A stretch of DNA of 64,000 nt from Malachius bipustulatus (lineage: Eukaryota; Arthropoda; Insecta; Coleoptera; Melyridae): contig OU342632.1 of the NCBI GenBank assembly GCA_910589415.1, positions 11,783,507 through 11,847,506 of the forward strand, read 5' to 3'. Below, piece after piece: positions 25,038 to 35,702 of the stretch. The position numbers and the translations under genes are program-made. A model generated the notes under the pieces. The model saw only the letters and a program-made list of their open reading frames with translations. It had not been told where the DNA came from and ran no database searches. Positions within the stretch are counted from its first letter, which is position 1. Each line of letters opens with the position of its first letter.

Positions 25038-25852
25038 TACAGTGTGACCCATTTGTTCTTGAAACACCCTGTAGAATCTTAATTGATGGTGCGATTTTGA
25101 AAAAAATTCTTTTAAACCATAGAGCTTGATAAACTATATTTTGGGAGCAAAAATCGTCTCATTCCTACAATATCCAGGGCCTACTAGATCAGTGTTTACT
25201 TGTAAAATCTCAAAAATTCATATTAGCGATTTTTTTAGAAAAAAACTGGGCACGCCACGGGATTCACCAGCCCTCAAAACGGTACTGTACCAAATTTTAT
25301 TGGAAATGTCAGAGTAAAAAGGATCTTGTAGTTATTTTAAAAATTCATAATAATACTCCGAATTTTCATAAATTAATTTGAAAAAGGTCAAAAGCTATCA
25401 TAAGTAAAAAAAAATTAAAAAAAAGTAAAAACAAAAAAAAAAAAAAAGTAAATAAATAAAAAATTATAATTAAAAAATTAAAGTACCTACATTATCACCA
25501 ACTAGACGTACAATTTCTATTTTGTCTCTCTTGACCTTTTCGAATAAATTAATGAAAATTCGGAGTTCTATTATGAATTTCTAAAATAACTGCAAGATCC
25601 TTATTACTCTGACATTTCCAATAAAATTTAGTACAGTACCGTTTTGAGGGCTGGTGAATCCAGTAGCGTGCACAGTTTTTTTCTAAAAAAAATCGCTAAT
25701 ATGAATTTTTGAGATTTTACAAGTAAACACTGATCTAGTAGGCATTGGATTTTGTAGGAATGAGACGCTTTTTGCTCCCAAAATATAGTTTATCAAGCTC
25801 TATGATTTAAAAGAAATTTCTTAAAAATCGCACCATAAATTAAGATTCTACA

Positions 25853-25860
25853 GGGTGTTT
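25853..25860. repeat. Target-site duplication, left copy
   Basis: GGGTGTTT. It pairs with 29913-29920. Supported by the fact that joining the flanks through one copy recreates the foldback arm sequence. Confidence 0.75.
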
Positions 25861-25955
25861 ATTTAGTGTCTTGAATGTACAATATTCTTACACGCGTCCA
25901 TATACATAACCACCTAACTACGTTAATGTTTCCATGACAAAAAATTTATAACCGT

Positions 25956-28832
25956 TCAGAAATCGACATGCCGCTGTTCCAGGTATTCATCTATACTGTA
26001 ACAAGCTTTAGAAATTAAATATAATTTTAGTCTGTTGGCAAATATCGAAATCTGAAGATCCTTACAGTCTTCAGATAGTTTGTTGAAGAACTTTATGCCA
26101 TAAAATCTTGCACCAGTGACAGATGATGCAAGTCGATGACTTTCTATTCCTAAATCATGCTTAAATCTAGTGGCATATGGATGGGCTGCGTTATCATGGA
26201 AACAGTGAGGATTTTTGCGTACATAACACAAACACTGATATATAAACATTGAAGGCAGGGTCAATATCTTCAGTTCTGTGAAAGAAGGCCTGCAGTCATC
26301 CCTGTATCCCAACCCAGCAACAATCCTGACCGCCCTCCGCTGCAATCCAAAGATGTGATGCCGAATATTGAGGTGGCCCCAAACTATGAGTGCATAGTTC
26401 AGATGGGACTGAAACAGAGCATGAAAAGCCATCAGTAGTGTGGGTGTAGACACTGTGGCTTTCAAATTGCGAAGGACGAATATGGCCGAGCATAACCTCT
26501 TGCACACCATCTCTCCATGAGTCCTAAATCTCAGCTTATTATCGATGTGTAAACCTAGATATTTAACTTGATTACAGTAGTCCTCCAGATTCGCAGAGTT
26601 TGTAGGACGCGTTGTAAAGAGCATAGATGCTGACTTATCAACATTGAGCTGGAGTCCATTAGAAATGAACCAACAATTTACAGACTCGACAGCTCTAACT
26701 CCATCTCTAATAGTGGCATCCAAATCATGGTCAGAGTTCAAAATCGTTGTATCGTCAGCAAAGAGAACAGAGGCAGAGGACGAAGAAGAAGACGCATTCA
26801 TGTATTCAGGAAGGTCGTTTATAAAAATCAGGAATAATAGTGGTCCCAAGACTGAACCTTGAGGCACACCCCTGTTGACAGGTAGAAATGGAGAATTCTG
26901 ATTATTCAACCTTACTGTCTGCTCCCTCTGGGTCAGGAACGATGTAAGAAGTCTTATGCTAACTGGGTGCAGATTATACAGATACAGCTTACGTATCAGA
27001 GTAACGTGATCAACGCAATCGAACGCTTTGCTCAAATCAAGAAAATTAACGTGTGTAAATTTTCCGTTCTCGAAATTATTCAGAATGTGATCTATCATCT
27101 CAATCACAGCATTAACTGTGCCGCGACCCCTGCGAAAACCGAACTGACTACTCGTGAAATAATTTGATAGTTCGAAATATTTTGTCAATTGATGTTTCAA
27201 AATTCGTTCTAATATCTTGGAAAAAACGGAAAGAATTGCGATAGGTCTAAAATTTCCGGGGTCGTCGGTTGACCCTTTTTTATGAATTGGGATGACCACA
27301 GCCCTCTTCAAGACATTAGGAAAAACGCCCTCTCTGATGCTTTGATTAATTAATTTCGTAAGAGGCAAGATAATTATATCTTTAATATATTTTATGATGT
27401 TAACACTGAGACCATCCACATCCATCACATTACCTGACTTAAGGCTATCAATAGTATCTCTAACTACAATACAAGACACCTCATCAAATTTAAAGTATTC
27501 CGCATTTGAAGGAATACATTTACTGGATTCACACATCATTGTTATAGGATCAACATTCGAATTGGGTAATTCATTCGCAATTTTATCCGCAATGCTGGCA
27601 AAATATGAATTGAAATTACTAGGAGATAAGACATAGCTTTTGTCACAGTTACTGTTTCTACGTGTTCGACCCTCATTTATAATCTGCCAGGATGATTTTA
27701 CTGGATTCCGAGCTGATCTGAGAAAGTTATCATTAGCAGCTAATTTTGCATTTTTTATAGCCTGTCTGTAATGTCCCCTTAGCTTATTTTTGGTAGCCAG
27801 ATGACATCCCAAACCGGTTTGCTTAAACAGATCATCGAATAACAAGATCAAATTTCTCAACCTTCTCAGATCGCTATTGAACCATCTGAGTCTATTGTTA
27901 CGTTTATGAATCAGTACGGTCTTACTAGGAAAATACTCTGCACAGCCAGCAGATATGGCTCGAATAAACTCGCTGAACTTATAATTCACGCCTTCATCCG
28001 CTGAACATATATAATTCCAATCAATACACTCTAAAAATCTATACAGTTGACATTTCCCAACGGGAGTAATCGGTCGAATAATTTTTCTATCGACAGTAGC
28101 AGTATGGTGTTCATTAGTTGAAAACTGAATTTGAAAGCCCCTGTGGTCTGAGAATCCCGTTTTAACAGGATCTGCAAAAACTGACCCTTCGTTGAAATTA
28201 CTGAAGGCGTTGTCTAGACAATTATCTCCACGTGTGGGGAAGTCAACGTGCTTTTTTAGGCCATAGCCAGTCATAAAATCGCAAAGGTATGTAGCCTTTG
28301 CATCGTCATTACCAAATCTTACATTAAAATCGCCACAGACAATCACATAATGTTTCATAAAATCTAACGAACCAAATATTCCAGACATAATATCAAAAAA
28401 CACATTAAAATCACCTGTAGGTGGACGATAGACTGATATAACATACACATTTATGTGAGATATAAAAATTGAACAAACTTCACAGTCTCCTTCCAGTGAT
28501 CTCGATGAACAGTTCAAAGGATCCGCAACCATAGCCCTTACATCATTATGCACACAGATCATAGAGCCACCACACTTTTGAACACAGCGTGAAAAATGCG
28601 ATGCAACAGCATAGTTGTTTAAGGACAAACTGACCATTTCGCTGTCAGTTAGCCAGTGTTCCACAATACAGAGAACTAAAAATCTATTCCTATGTTGATC
28701 AAGTAGTATATCGACTTCGTCCACTATATTTCGAATCGACTGTACATTTGCACATAACAACGAAAGAGACCTGTCTCCACTTATTTTAGTGTCGTTGGAC
28801 GAGGCTTCATTTGAAAAAACCTCCTTATACAC
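25956..28832 (-). CDS. LINE ORF2: endonuclease-reverse transcriptase (intact)
   Basis: 958 codons without a stop. Residues about 20-240 are the apurinic-type endonuclease: LLCANVQSIRN, VEHWLT, VIVCGDFNVRFG, DNAFSN and the terminal catalytic SDHRGFQIQF, all with their key residues. Residues about 480-760 are the RT: AVVIPIHKKGS, FRPIAILSVFSKILERIL, FLDLSKAFDCVDH (Asp), NRGVPQGSVLGPLLFLIFIND and LFADDTTI (Asp-Asp). The thumb follows with VKYLGLHIDNKLRF and a region including LQRRAVRIVAGLG, then a C-terminal tail without RNase H or zinc knuckle. Length is normal for a CR1/Jockey-type ORF2. Starting at ATG 28832 it overlaps ORF1 by 52 bp, so translation must use reinitiation or another start mechanism. 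It acts in cis on the element RNA in target-primed reverse transcription. Confidence 0.92.
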   Translation of the reverse strand: MYKEVFSNEASSNDTKISGDRSLSLLCANVQSIRNIVDEVDILLDQHRNRFLVLCIVEHWLTDSEMVSLSLNNYAVASHFSRCVQKCGGSMICVHNDVRAMVADPLNCSSRSLEGDCEVCSIFISHINVYVISVYRPPTGDFNVFFDIMSGIFGSLDFMKHYVIVCGDFNVRFGNDDAKATYLCDFMTGYGLKKHVDFPTRGDNCLDNAFSNFNEGSVFADPVKTGFSDHRGFQIQFSTNEHHTATVDRKIIRPITPVGKCQLYRFLECIDWNYICSADEGVNYKFSEFIRAISAGCAEYFPSKTVLIHKRNNRLRWFNSDLRRLRNLILLFDDLFKQTGLGCHLATKNKLRGHYRQAIKNAKLAANDNFLRSARNPVKSSWQIINEGRTRRNSNCDKSYVLSPSNFNSYFASIADKIANELPNSNVDPITMMCESSKCIPSNAEYFKFDEVSCIVVRDTIDSLKSGNVMDVDGLSVNIIKYIKDIIILPLTKLINQSIREGVFPNVLKRAVVIPIHKKGSTDDPGNFRPIAILSVFSKILERILKHQLTKYFELSNYFTSSQFGFRRGRGTVNAVIEMIDHILNNFENGKFTHVNFLDLSKAFDCVDHVTLIRKLYLYNLHPVSIRLLTSFLTQREQTVRLNNQNSPFLPVNRGVPQGSVLGPLLFLIFINDLPEYMNASSSSSSASVLFADDTTILNSDHDLDATIRDGVRAVESVNCWFISNGLQLNVDKSASMLFTTRPTNSANLEDYCNQVKYLGLHIDNKLRFRTHGEMVCKRLCSAIFVLRNLKATVSTPTLLMAFHALFQSHLNYALIVWGHLNIRHHIFGLQRRAVRIVAGLGYRDDCRPSFTELKILTLPSMFIYQCLCYVRKNPHCFHDNAAHPYATRFKHDLGIESHRLASSVTGARFYGIKFFNKLSEDCKDLQISIFANRLKLYLISKACYSIDEYLEQRHVDF

Positions 28833-29776
28833 GTACCTGTAGGCCAGCGCTCGGAAGATATTATTTTTCCAAAGTTTTCATCATAGACTGATACCTTGAA
28901 GGATGCATAATCGTCTGGATGCTTAGATGTTAGAGATGTGCATCTAATCTCGGGAAAATCGACCTTCAAGAACATAATCATGTCTTCCACAGTAGTTTCC
29001 TTGTGTATTCTATAAACATGTGCATCTTTGAATCGAGGCGCGGATTTTATAGAGCCACATATCTCAGAGCCCGCGTCACCAACAATAACTTTGCGCTTTT
29101 TACGTCGATTAACCGTAGACCAGTCACTTGATTGGGGAGCTTTGTCAACTAAATTAGGAAGGGAACCAGCGCTCACAGCTGTAGAGCCGTCAAAGACCGA
29201 GGAAGAAGAACCACCAGCACCCGCATATTCAAGCTTACCTGCAGAACAGTCAGAACCATATGATCTTTGTTTATTTACTTTCCCAGGTGATACTGGCTTA
29301 TCATTTCTCGATAAAACGAAATCATCGTTACCGACCGATCGACCTTGAGACCGATTTGAGCTGGCATTTCTTCGTTTAACTTGTGTTTTTATCTTCTGAT
29401 TTTGTACATTAGCGAATTTATTTGAATCCTTAAGTACTTTAATTTCACTAGTTAACATAACAATCTTCTCTCGTAATTCACTTATTATGATGTCCTTGGA
29501 TCTTAAAATGTAGTTGAAGATCCTAGTATCAATCCTACCACCCGACTGGGTAGCTAGTTCTTCAACAGCCTCATAGAAGGGTGCACTGTGTTCAGACTCC
29601 TCCAGATCTTCGCAGCATATAATCACCAAATCGGACACAAATCTCACACTATTAGAGTACTTTGCACAACTTGGATGGAAAACATTATCGCACTTATCAC
29701 ATTTAAAACCATTTACAACGTGCTTTTTGCATTTACCACAAGCAGCGTCCGGCAACACAACCTTACTCGCCGCCAT
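28781..29776 (-). CDS. LINE ORF1: zinc-finger, coiled-coil RNA-binding protein (intact)
   Basis: 331 codons from ATG. Residues about 12-40 carry a compact Cys/His finger: CGKC, CDKC, then HPSC (PHD/zf type). Residues about 90-125 are a probable coiled coil (IISELREKIVMLTSEIKVLK). A basic, Ser/Gly-rich linker follows, with RRKKRK (possible nuclear signal) near 228-233. The C-terminal 75 residues (HVYRIHKETTVEDMIMFL, DDYASFKVSVYDENF, WPTGTCIRRFF) are an RRM-like domain seen in ORF1 proteins of many insect LINEs. It should coat the element RNA with ORF2. No defect is visible. Confidence 0.88.
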   Translation of the reverse strand: MAASKVVLPDAACGKCKKHVVNGFKCDKCDNVFHPSCAKYSNSVRFVSDLVIICCEDLEESEHSAPFYEAVEELATQSGGRIDTRIFNYILRSKDIIISELREKIVMLTSEIKVLKDSNKFANVQNQKIKTQVKRRNASSNRSQGRSVGNDDFVLSRNDKPVSPGKVNKQRSYGSDCSAGKLEYAGAGGSSSSVFDGSTAVSAGSLPNLVDKAPQSSDWSTVNRRKKRKVIVGDAGSEICGSIKSAPRFKDAHVYRIHKETTVEDMIMFLKVDFPEIRCTSLTSKHPDDYASFKVSVYDENFGKIISSERWPTGTCIRRFFQMKPRPTTLK

Positions 29777-29946
29777 ACTGATAAATACCTATTTTTTTTC
29801 TAACTACTATTTTTCTTATAAGTACATAAATTGTTTCTTTATTTAACCACTGACTGTAGACTGAATAATTATTTTACCTAAGTAGGTACCTACAGGGTGT
29901 TGAGACAATTTTGGGTGTTTCAAGAACAAATGGGTTACACTGTATA

Positions 29947-31076
29947 AGTATTTATGCGGTAATTCTTATATAATTCTAGAAGCAAAAATTATCTACTGGA
30001 AAATGGAAGCTAAAACAACATCCCCTAGTAAATCTAGGTATAGGTATAACGAATAAAGCAGTAAAAAAAGTTAGTGGGGATTTATGTTAGTGAGGCTGAA
30101 ATATTCTCCATTTACATTTTTTTGTTTGAAATCATATCATACTTCACCCCATATATTTTATTAAAGCTTTATGTCAGGCTTCTCTGACAAGGGCATGAAA
30201 TGAAATACATCCACGTAGCAAGGGTGAAAGGATATATCTATTTCATACACACAGGAGGTTTTTGTGTTGTTATTCTTGAATTTGTAACAAAAACACGCTA
30301 CGTCCAAAGTGCAGGGGTCCTGGTCGGAACCACATCAGCTGAATATGTCCTCAGGAGGGATTTTTATTTATAATATAATACGAGGGATGCATTTTACATG
30401 AAACGCAATTGTCCACATACGTTCACGTTCACAGCCTCTCTGTTTTTATACTCGCATTTTTCGTCGTTTCGCTATATTGAACCTAGTCAAGCCATGTGTT
30501 CGATAAAGGTACAAAGGAGCTCAAGGGAAATTTATAGCGAAAGAAATTTTCACTCGAGATTTCACACAATTTGATTTATGTAGAAAGCTGGAGCTGGTGG
30601 TAAAGCCAGGTTTCAATGCAAGCTACCTACTACTATTTTTAGTTTGCAGAGATATGCTTGAAAATGGAATAAATTTTTCATCTCCAGAAATACGAAAAAT
30701 TCTTCTTCGTTCCAGTCTCCGCAATGTAATATTCTGAGTTGGCTGCATGAATTCGTAAAGTTTCTTGCTTTCTCAAGTTGTTTTAACCAAGTTAGGTACA
30801 TCTAACAAACTAACAAAGTTTACAAACCAAGACTAATTGAAATAAATACTGCTCTTAGTTGTTAGTGTTATTATTTATCATTTCTAATTACCTCAGGACT
30901 CAGGATGCGCAAGTGTGAGTAAAATTACAAGAATATCTTAAGTCGTGACATGACATCTCCACGTAACCTTCAAACATTTTATTGTAAATAATAATTCAAG
31001 TATTTTTGTAATCGTAATCGGTGTCAAGAAACAGTATTTTCCCAGATTTTAAAGATATCTAGGGAACCGTATAAGA
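29947..31076. other. No recognisable gene
   Basis: Unique sequence; the short minus-strand frame at 30613-30801 shows no domain. Confidence 0.4.
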
Positions 31077-32082
31077 TATACAGGGTGCACCATGTATCCT
31101 TCTCTATATTGCTATCTCCTGAACGCTAAAAGATACAGGGTCGGTTAAATTAGAGAAAAGATGCGCAGTTTTGTGGCCATCTCGAATTCGTCAAAACATG
31201 CAAGATATCTGTGACCGTTCCTGAAATATCCTGAAAAAACTGAAAAATCGAGAAATCTTATTTTCGTCATAATCTTTTTTGTTATTGGAAATTAATAGAT
31301 AACTTTTTGTATGCTTACATAAGTCGGCAAGAGCTATCCATCTGACATTTCAAACATTTTCAAGGCCTACTAGATCCAAGAGTTTCCACAGTCAACTTTC
31401 GTTTTTCTTATGGCCGCCATATAATTTTTTTTATGTCGTTCGATATGAAAAAAAATAATGGAAACCAAAAATTAATAAACTTCAAAATTTTTTTTTTTAA
31501 TTTTTAATCTTAATTTTTCAAAGAAAAACCTAATAAAAAATCGTCGAAAAACGTCAACATGCATTTGTAAAATACGCCGAAATAGTGCTTGCCTTATGGT
31601 TTTTTAATTTATCTATGAAATTTGGTCTAAAAATGTGTCTTTTTTGTAAAGAAAAAAGAAAGAAGAAAATTTTTTTTTATTTATTTTTTGAAGTTTAACA
31701 ATTTTTAGTTTTTATGATTTCTTTTATACCGAACAACATAAAAAACACTATGGTGGCCATAAGAAAAACGAAAGTTGACTATGAAAATTCTGGGATCTAG
31801 TCGGCTTTGAAAATTTTCGAAATATCAGATGGGTAGCTCTTGCCGACTTATGTAAGCCCACAAAAAATTATTCATTAATCTCCAATAATAAAAAAGATAT
31901 GGCAAAAATGAAAAATCGCGATTTTTCAGTTTTTTCAGGATATTTCAGGAACGGTCACAGATATCTTGTATGTCTCGACGGAATCGAGATGGCCACAAAA
32001 TTGCGCTCCTTTGGACTTGTTTAACCGACCCTGTATCCGTTAGCGTTAGGAGATAGCAATATAGAGAAGGATACATGGTGCA
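31077..32082. mobile_element. Foldback element, TACAGGGTG family, copy 1
   Basis: Left end TATACAGGGTGCACCATGTA, right end GATACATGGTGCA, where the last CCCTGTATA is missing. Arms of about 0.4 kb are inverted copies containing TCGGTTAAATTAGAGAAA, GATATCTGTGACCGTTCCTG and TTATGGCCGCCATA. Copies of the same family lie at 46647-47640 and, decayed, at 2685-3556. No coding region. The right tip is cut where the LTR-related sequence begins. Confidence 0.85.
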
Positions 32083-32648
32083 ATAATAATTAAGAGAAAA
32101 AGTAAGAAAAGTAAAATAATTATTTGGAAGAAAAAAGGAGATGGGAGAGTAGAGGAGAGAAGAGATGTTTTAAACCAAGGAGTAATATAAGCAGGGAAAA
32201 GGAAAGATTAAAATTAGAAGAGCAGGTGAAAGAATTTTGAAGAGTAAAAATTGAAAAACACGTTCATATTGGAGTAAGGTGCAAGGAAATTTGAGGTGCA
32301 AGGAAGGACACGAAATTGTATGTGATTTGGTTAAAATTATTTGTAATTGTTGTTTTAAATTATTAAGTAGAGAATAGCCAATTCAGAGAGCTCGAGGTAG
32401 GTTTTTGTAGTATTTTTTTTTTGTAAAATTTTTGTAAAATTACAAAAGTCATAAATTAAAGGATTTGTTTTATAAAATTTCAAATTTAGATTCAAATTGA
32501 ATTAAAACCTAAATTTCTGATCTGAACCCACCTGGGAAGAGAGTGCCCTCATAGAATAATTAAAATTTTATTGTTTATGGTATTAAATTTTTTTATAAAA
32601 GTAATAATAATAAATTTAGAGAAAGGGGGAAGACGGTATACCATAACA
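32083..32648 (+). mobile_element. Truncated LTR element: 3' internal stub plus LTR-A
   Basis: 32083-32316 matches the A-rich internal 3' region before LTR-C (shared words such as TCATATTGGA). LTR-A proper runs 32317-32648, from TGTATG to CATAACA, and shares GAGTGCCCTC and GAGCTCGAGGTAGGTTTTTG-like text with LTR-B. No primer-binding site follows, so this is a 3' LTR or solo LTR. It directly abuts the truncated tip of the preceding foldback element. Confidence 0.62.
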
Positions 32649-33527
32649 GTATATATGTATATTTGCTTTGCATACTGAGGGAACTGATACGCCATCCTGG
32701 TCGTAATTCCTTAATGTCTTTTCCGTTCATGTAGCTCATGTTTTTCACTAAATATGTAATTAAATAGACTATCGACCCCTATACACTAGTAATTTTCTGT
32801 TGCAGCTGTCTACGAGGCGAGGACCGAGGAGAGGTCTTAATGGCTGCAATTAGCGAGTCGATCTAGCGGAAGTCGCCGCTCATTAGGACGTTGCCTGCCC
32901 GCGATAACCAAAAAGGAATTATTATCACACTGTGGGCGCAGAGACACCGACTGTTTTGTATCAGATAAGCAACACCCGCAGGATGGAACTCAACCTACGG
33001 TAACCACGAGCGATCTATATGGGTCTTGTACTTTATAATGTTAAATTATTAAAGGTCACAGTGTAAGTATGTATTGTAAATTATCGACTCCTAAAACACC
33101 AAAACATACATTTGAAATTTGTATAATATTTCTTATGGAGGAAGAGCCCAGAGCCGTCAGACCTTATTCATTTTCTGATTAACGAAATGTGTCGTATAGG
33201 TAGATATTGTTGTACCGTCGGCCAATTTTCAGATGCAGGGTGTCAAAGGTCCGTAAAAACATTACTTACTAGTTAGTAACTAACTTTTCTTAAATCCTGA
33301 GTATTTCTGAGATTGCTGATTTTTATACATCTTTTGTAGAATAATGTTAAAAGTTGATAATCAACACTGCCAGATACTTCCGGTCAGGGGTAATTTCTAC
33401 TAGACGTTTTAAAGCTCGCAAAAAAGCATAGCCGAACTTTATAACAGATGAAGTATAACAGATAGGTATATAGATATAACAGAATATACTGATATGGAAA
33501 ATATGTTCAAATAAAGATAATAAAGTA
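32649..33527. other. Unique sequence with a GC-richer island
   Basis: No coding region is supported. The patch at about 32805-33000 is clearly richer in G/C and in non-repetitive text (for example GCAATTAGCGAGTCGATC), which could mark a conserved regulatory element; this is a guess from composition. Confidence 0.3.
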
Positions 33528-33980
33528 ATTTTTAGCGCATCGCCTCTGAAAGACGACTTTTCAGTAGCATAATAGCCGGCGGAACGACGCATATTGCAGC
33601 CCTACGTTTTTTCTGGCCCTAGGGCGGACAGATTTAGTCGTTACTATAACAACTACTGTTATCAGTTAGTGATTACGCGGCAGGTGAGAGCTCGGCAGCG
33701 AAATTCAAGCACACAGCTGACAACTACCGAGACTACGATACGCGCATATTTCAATCAAGTCTAAACGAACTGGAAATATAATAATAACAGATAGGTACCT
33801 ATCTAATTATAACGACTAACGGGGGTTACTAGTTTCTGAGGCTTCGTCAATAAAGCAACAAAATGAACGCTAGACAGGAAAATGAGACCGACAGTGAATT
33901 AATTTTTACGCCACCACATATTCGCCAACAAGCTAACAAGTCAAAGTATTCAGTGTTCTAACGCGATGCGCTAAAAAATA
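33528..33980 (+). mobile_element. Possible DNA-element fragment with TTTTTAGCGCATCG inverted ends
   Basis: TTTTTAGCGCATCG at 33530-33543 is mirrored by CGATGCGCTAAAAAATAG at 33963-33980. Between them lies a GC-rich leader-like stretch and a 32-codon frame. The inverted words suggest the ends of a small or internally deleted DNA transposon. The flank beyond (TCGCTTCGCTACGCTCTGC at about 34038) is also repeat-like. Classification is not possible. Confidence 0.35.
33863..33961 (+). pseudogene. 32-codon frame, possible transposase/recombinase N-terminus
   Basis: MNARQENETDSELIFTPPHI and a few further residues ending KSKYSVF, then TAA. The polar start followed by a K-S-K-Y segment resembles the opening of Crypton-like recombinase proteins in animals, but the frame is far too short to prove it. 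The leader-like sequence upstream and the inverted repeats around it fit a deleted mobile element. Confidence 0.25.
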
Positions 33981-34579
33981 GCGTCTATATCTCGGCCGGA
34001 TCTGAAGTCCATTTCAGCTTGTATTCAATCGACCCTCGCTTCGCTACGCTCTGCTCGGCCCGTAACTTCATACTCGCCGAAATGAACTTCTTTCCGCCCT
34101 TGATATAGAATATACTATTCCACGCTTGAATTGAATTTAAATATTATGAAAATTAAATTTATAACTAGGAACAAATAACAAGTATTAATAATAATTAGAA
34201 AAATGTCGAAAGGAAATTGTTTTGATTGTTAAAACGAAAGCCAGGAATGAAAAGAAAAAAATTAAGGGGAAGAAGGTTGATAGCAACGAGAAAAAAAATT
34301 AGAGAGTTGAAAATTTTAAGAGTATCTGTCAGAAAATAAAGTTAAAAAACGCAAAGTAACGGAAAGCAAAGATTTACTTGTAAAAAAGAGTAAATGGAAG
34401 AGAAGCAGCAAGAAAAGGGGAAAGAGACTACGAGGACGAGAGAGACGTTTTATTTGTAAAGGGAAGAGGAATAACGAGAGACGGTGTCAGAGGGCCAGGC
34501 CAGGAGTAGAATTTGGGAGAAGTGCTGTGAGAGAAAGAGTAAAGAAGGACTAGAGAAAGGTTTATAAAGAAAAGGATAT

Positions 34580-34886
34580 TGTATGATTTTGGCATTGTAC
34601 TTAGTTTTTAAGAGTGTATATAAAAAATTTTTAAATCCAGTGAGCTCAAGGTAGGTTTTTGTATTTTTTTTAATAAAAAATTGTTACAAGTTACAAGCCA
34701 TAAACTAAACGATTTATTCTATAAAATTTCAAATTTTGATTCAAGTTAAATTAAAAGCATTTTTTTTCAACTGAATCCAACTGGGAGATAGAGTGCCCTC
34801 TAAAATAATAAAAAAAATGTTTATGGTACTTATATTAAAAAAAAAAGAATAATAAATTAGAAGGAGGGAAAGGAAATACCATAACA
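34580..34886 (+). repeat. LTR-B (5' LTR of the pol-less element)
   Basis: Starts TGTATG and ends ATAACA, i.e. the usual TG...CA. Shared with LTR-A and LTR-C: GTAGGTTTTTGTA-like, TAAACGATTTATTCTATAAAA-type and GAGTGCCCTCTA words. Directly followed by AT and the primer-binding site. Confidence 0.68.
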
Positions 34887-34888
34887 AT

Positions 34889-34906
34889 TGGCGCCCAACG
34901 TAGGGG
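34889..34906 (+). promoter_or_regulatory. tRNA-Lys primer-binding site
   Basis: TGGCGCCCAACGTAGGGG. It matches the complement of the 3' end of tRNA-Lys(CUU) used by many retroelements, except for an inserted A after CGT. It starts two bases after the LTR end, the usual position. Confidence 0.75.
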
Positions 34907-35016
34907 ACTCTCTTTTAATTATTCAAAGGTTTGAAAATTTCAAAATCAAAACTTAGTTCATTAGATAAATTAATATAAATCACTGAAACAGAGAATTGAA
35001 TGGTAGTTTTCTAAAA

Positions 35017-35640
35017 TATACAGGGTGATCCCGAAATGGCGGACACGGACAGCACCACAGCATCCATTGTGGATTAAAGATTCTAAGTTTTATTTACTGT
35101 TTTCTCCAGTATGGCTCCCTTAAGAAGATATGACCACTTTTGTGGAAAATAAAGTCACAACACTGCACTGGATACCATTCTTCAGGCAGAAAAATAATGT
35201 GTAGGTCTACAATACCCAGATAGATGTTACCATGGAAACATATGAAATGGAAACACAACACAGCTTAAAACAATAATCGTTGTGCGGATACATATTCGCG
35301 ATAATATTATTCATAATCTCGAATTCGAACAACAATGCCACATTGAAAAATTTTGTTGAACACAGGGAATAGGTAAACTTTGAATGCCTGTAAATCCGTT
35401 CCCGATAATAAAAAAAATAAAAAGCAAACACTATCGTTATAGTAATGTGAAATCATGTGCTTTGCCAGTGGAGGTTGTTTAAATTTGACCGGCATTTCGA
35501 TTTAAATTTCAGAAAAAGGACACCCTATATCTCGGTAACGAAGCCGTAGAACACAATTTTGTTTTAACTTTACAGTCTTTGTGAGCATCCTCTACAACAC
35601 CCTGTAGTCCGTGTCCGCCATTTCGGGATCAGCCTGTATA
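35017..35640. mobile_element. Foldback element inserted in the LTR-element leader
   Basis: Terminal inverted repeats of about 32 bp: TATACAGGGTGATCCCGAAA on the left and TTTCGGGATCAGCCTGTATA on the right, both followed inward by TGGCGGACACGGA or its mirror. Inner arms are also mirrored but diverged. No coding region. Confidence 0.82.
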
Positions 35641-35702
35641 AATAGTTATTTGTAGTTTAATTAATAATTTTTTACAAGATTTTTGCATTAAAATTAAATA
35701 GG

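Larger units (their letters stand above)
25861..29912 (-). mobile_element. Full-length, apparently intact two-ORF LINE
   Basis: About 4.05 kb on the minus strand: 5' UTR of about 135 bp, ORF1 (29776-28781), ORF2 (28832-25956, overlapping by 52 bp in another frame) and a short 3' UTR of about 95 bp ending CACTAAATA. The 8-bp duplication GGGTGTTT (25853-25860 and 29913-29920) flanks it exactly, and the host foldback arm resumes at once. Both ORFs are uninterrupted, so this copy may be active or inserted very recently. Confidence 0.88.
25038..29946. mobile_element. Foldback element interrupted by an intact LINE
   Basis: The left arm begins ACAGTGTGACCCATTTGTTC at about 25039 and runs to about 25392. 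The right arm is its inverted copy from about 25528 to 25860, and the missing last 26 bases (CAAGAACAAATGGGTTACAC plus CTGTATA) follow the LINE at 29921-29946. Mirrored words include AAAACGGTACTGTACCAAAT against TTTAGTACAGTACCGTTTTG. The loop (25393-25527) is A-rich. Rejoining the right arm across the LINE restores the mirror of the left arm. Confidence 0.85.

Noticed and set aside
26296..26505. Extra minus-strand frame inside the intact LINE ORF2
   Set aside because: Out-of-frame shadow of ORF2.
25848..29901. CTACAGGGTGTT as a 12-bp target duplication of the intact LINE
   Set aside because: The word occurs at both sides, but joining there does not restore the foldback arm; GGGTGTTT (25853-25860/29913-29920) does.
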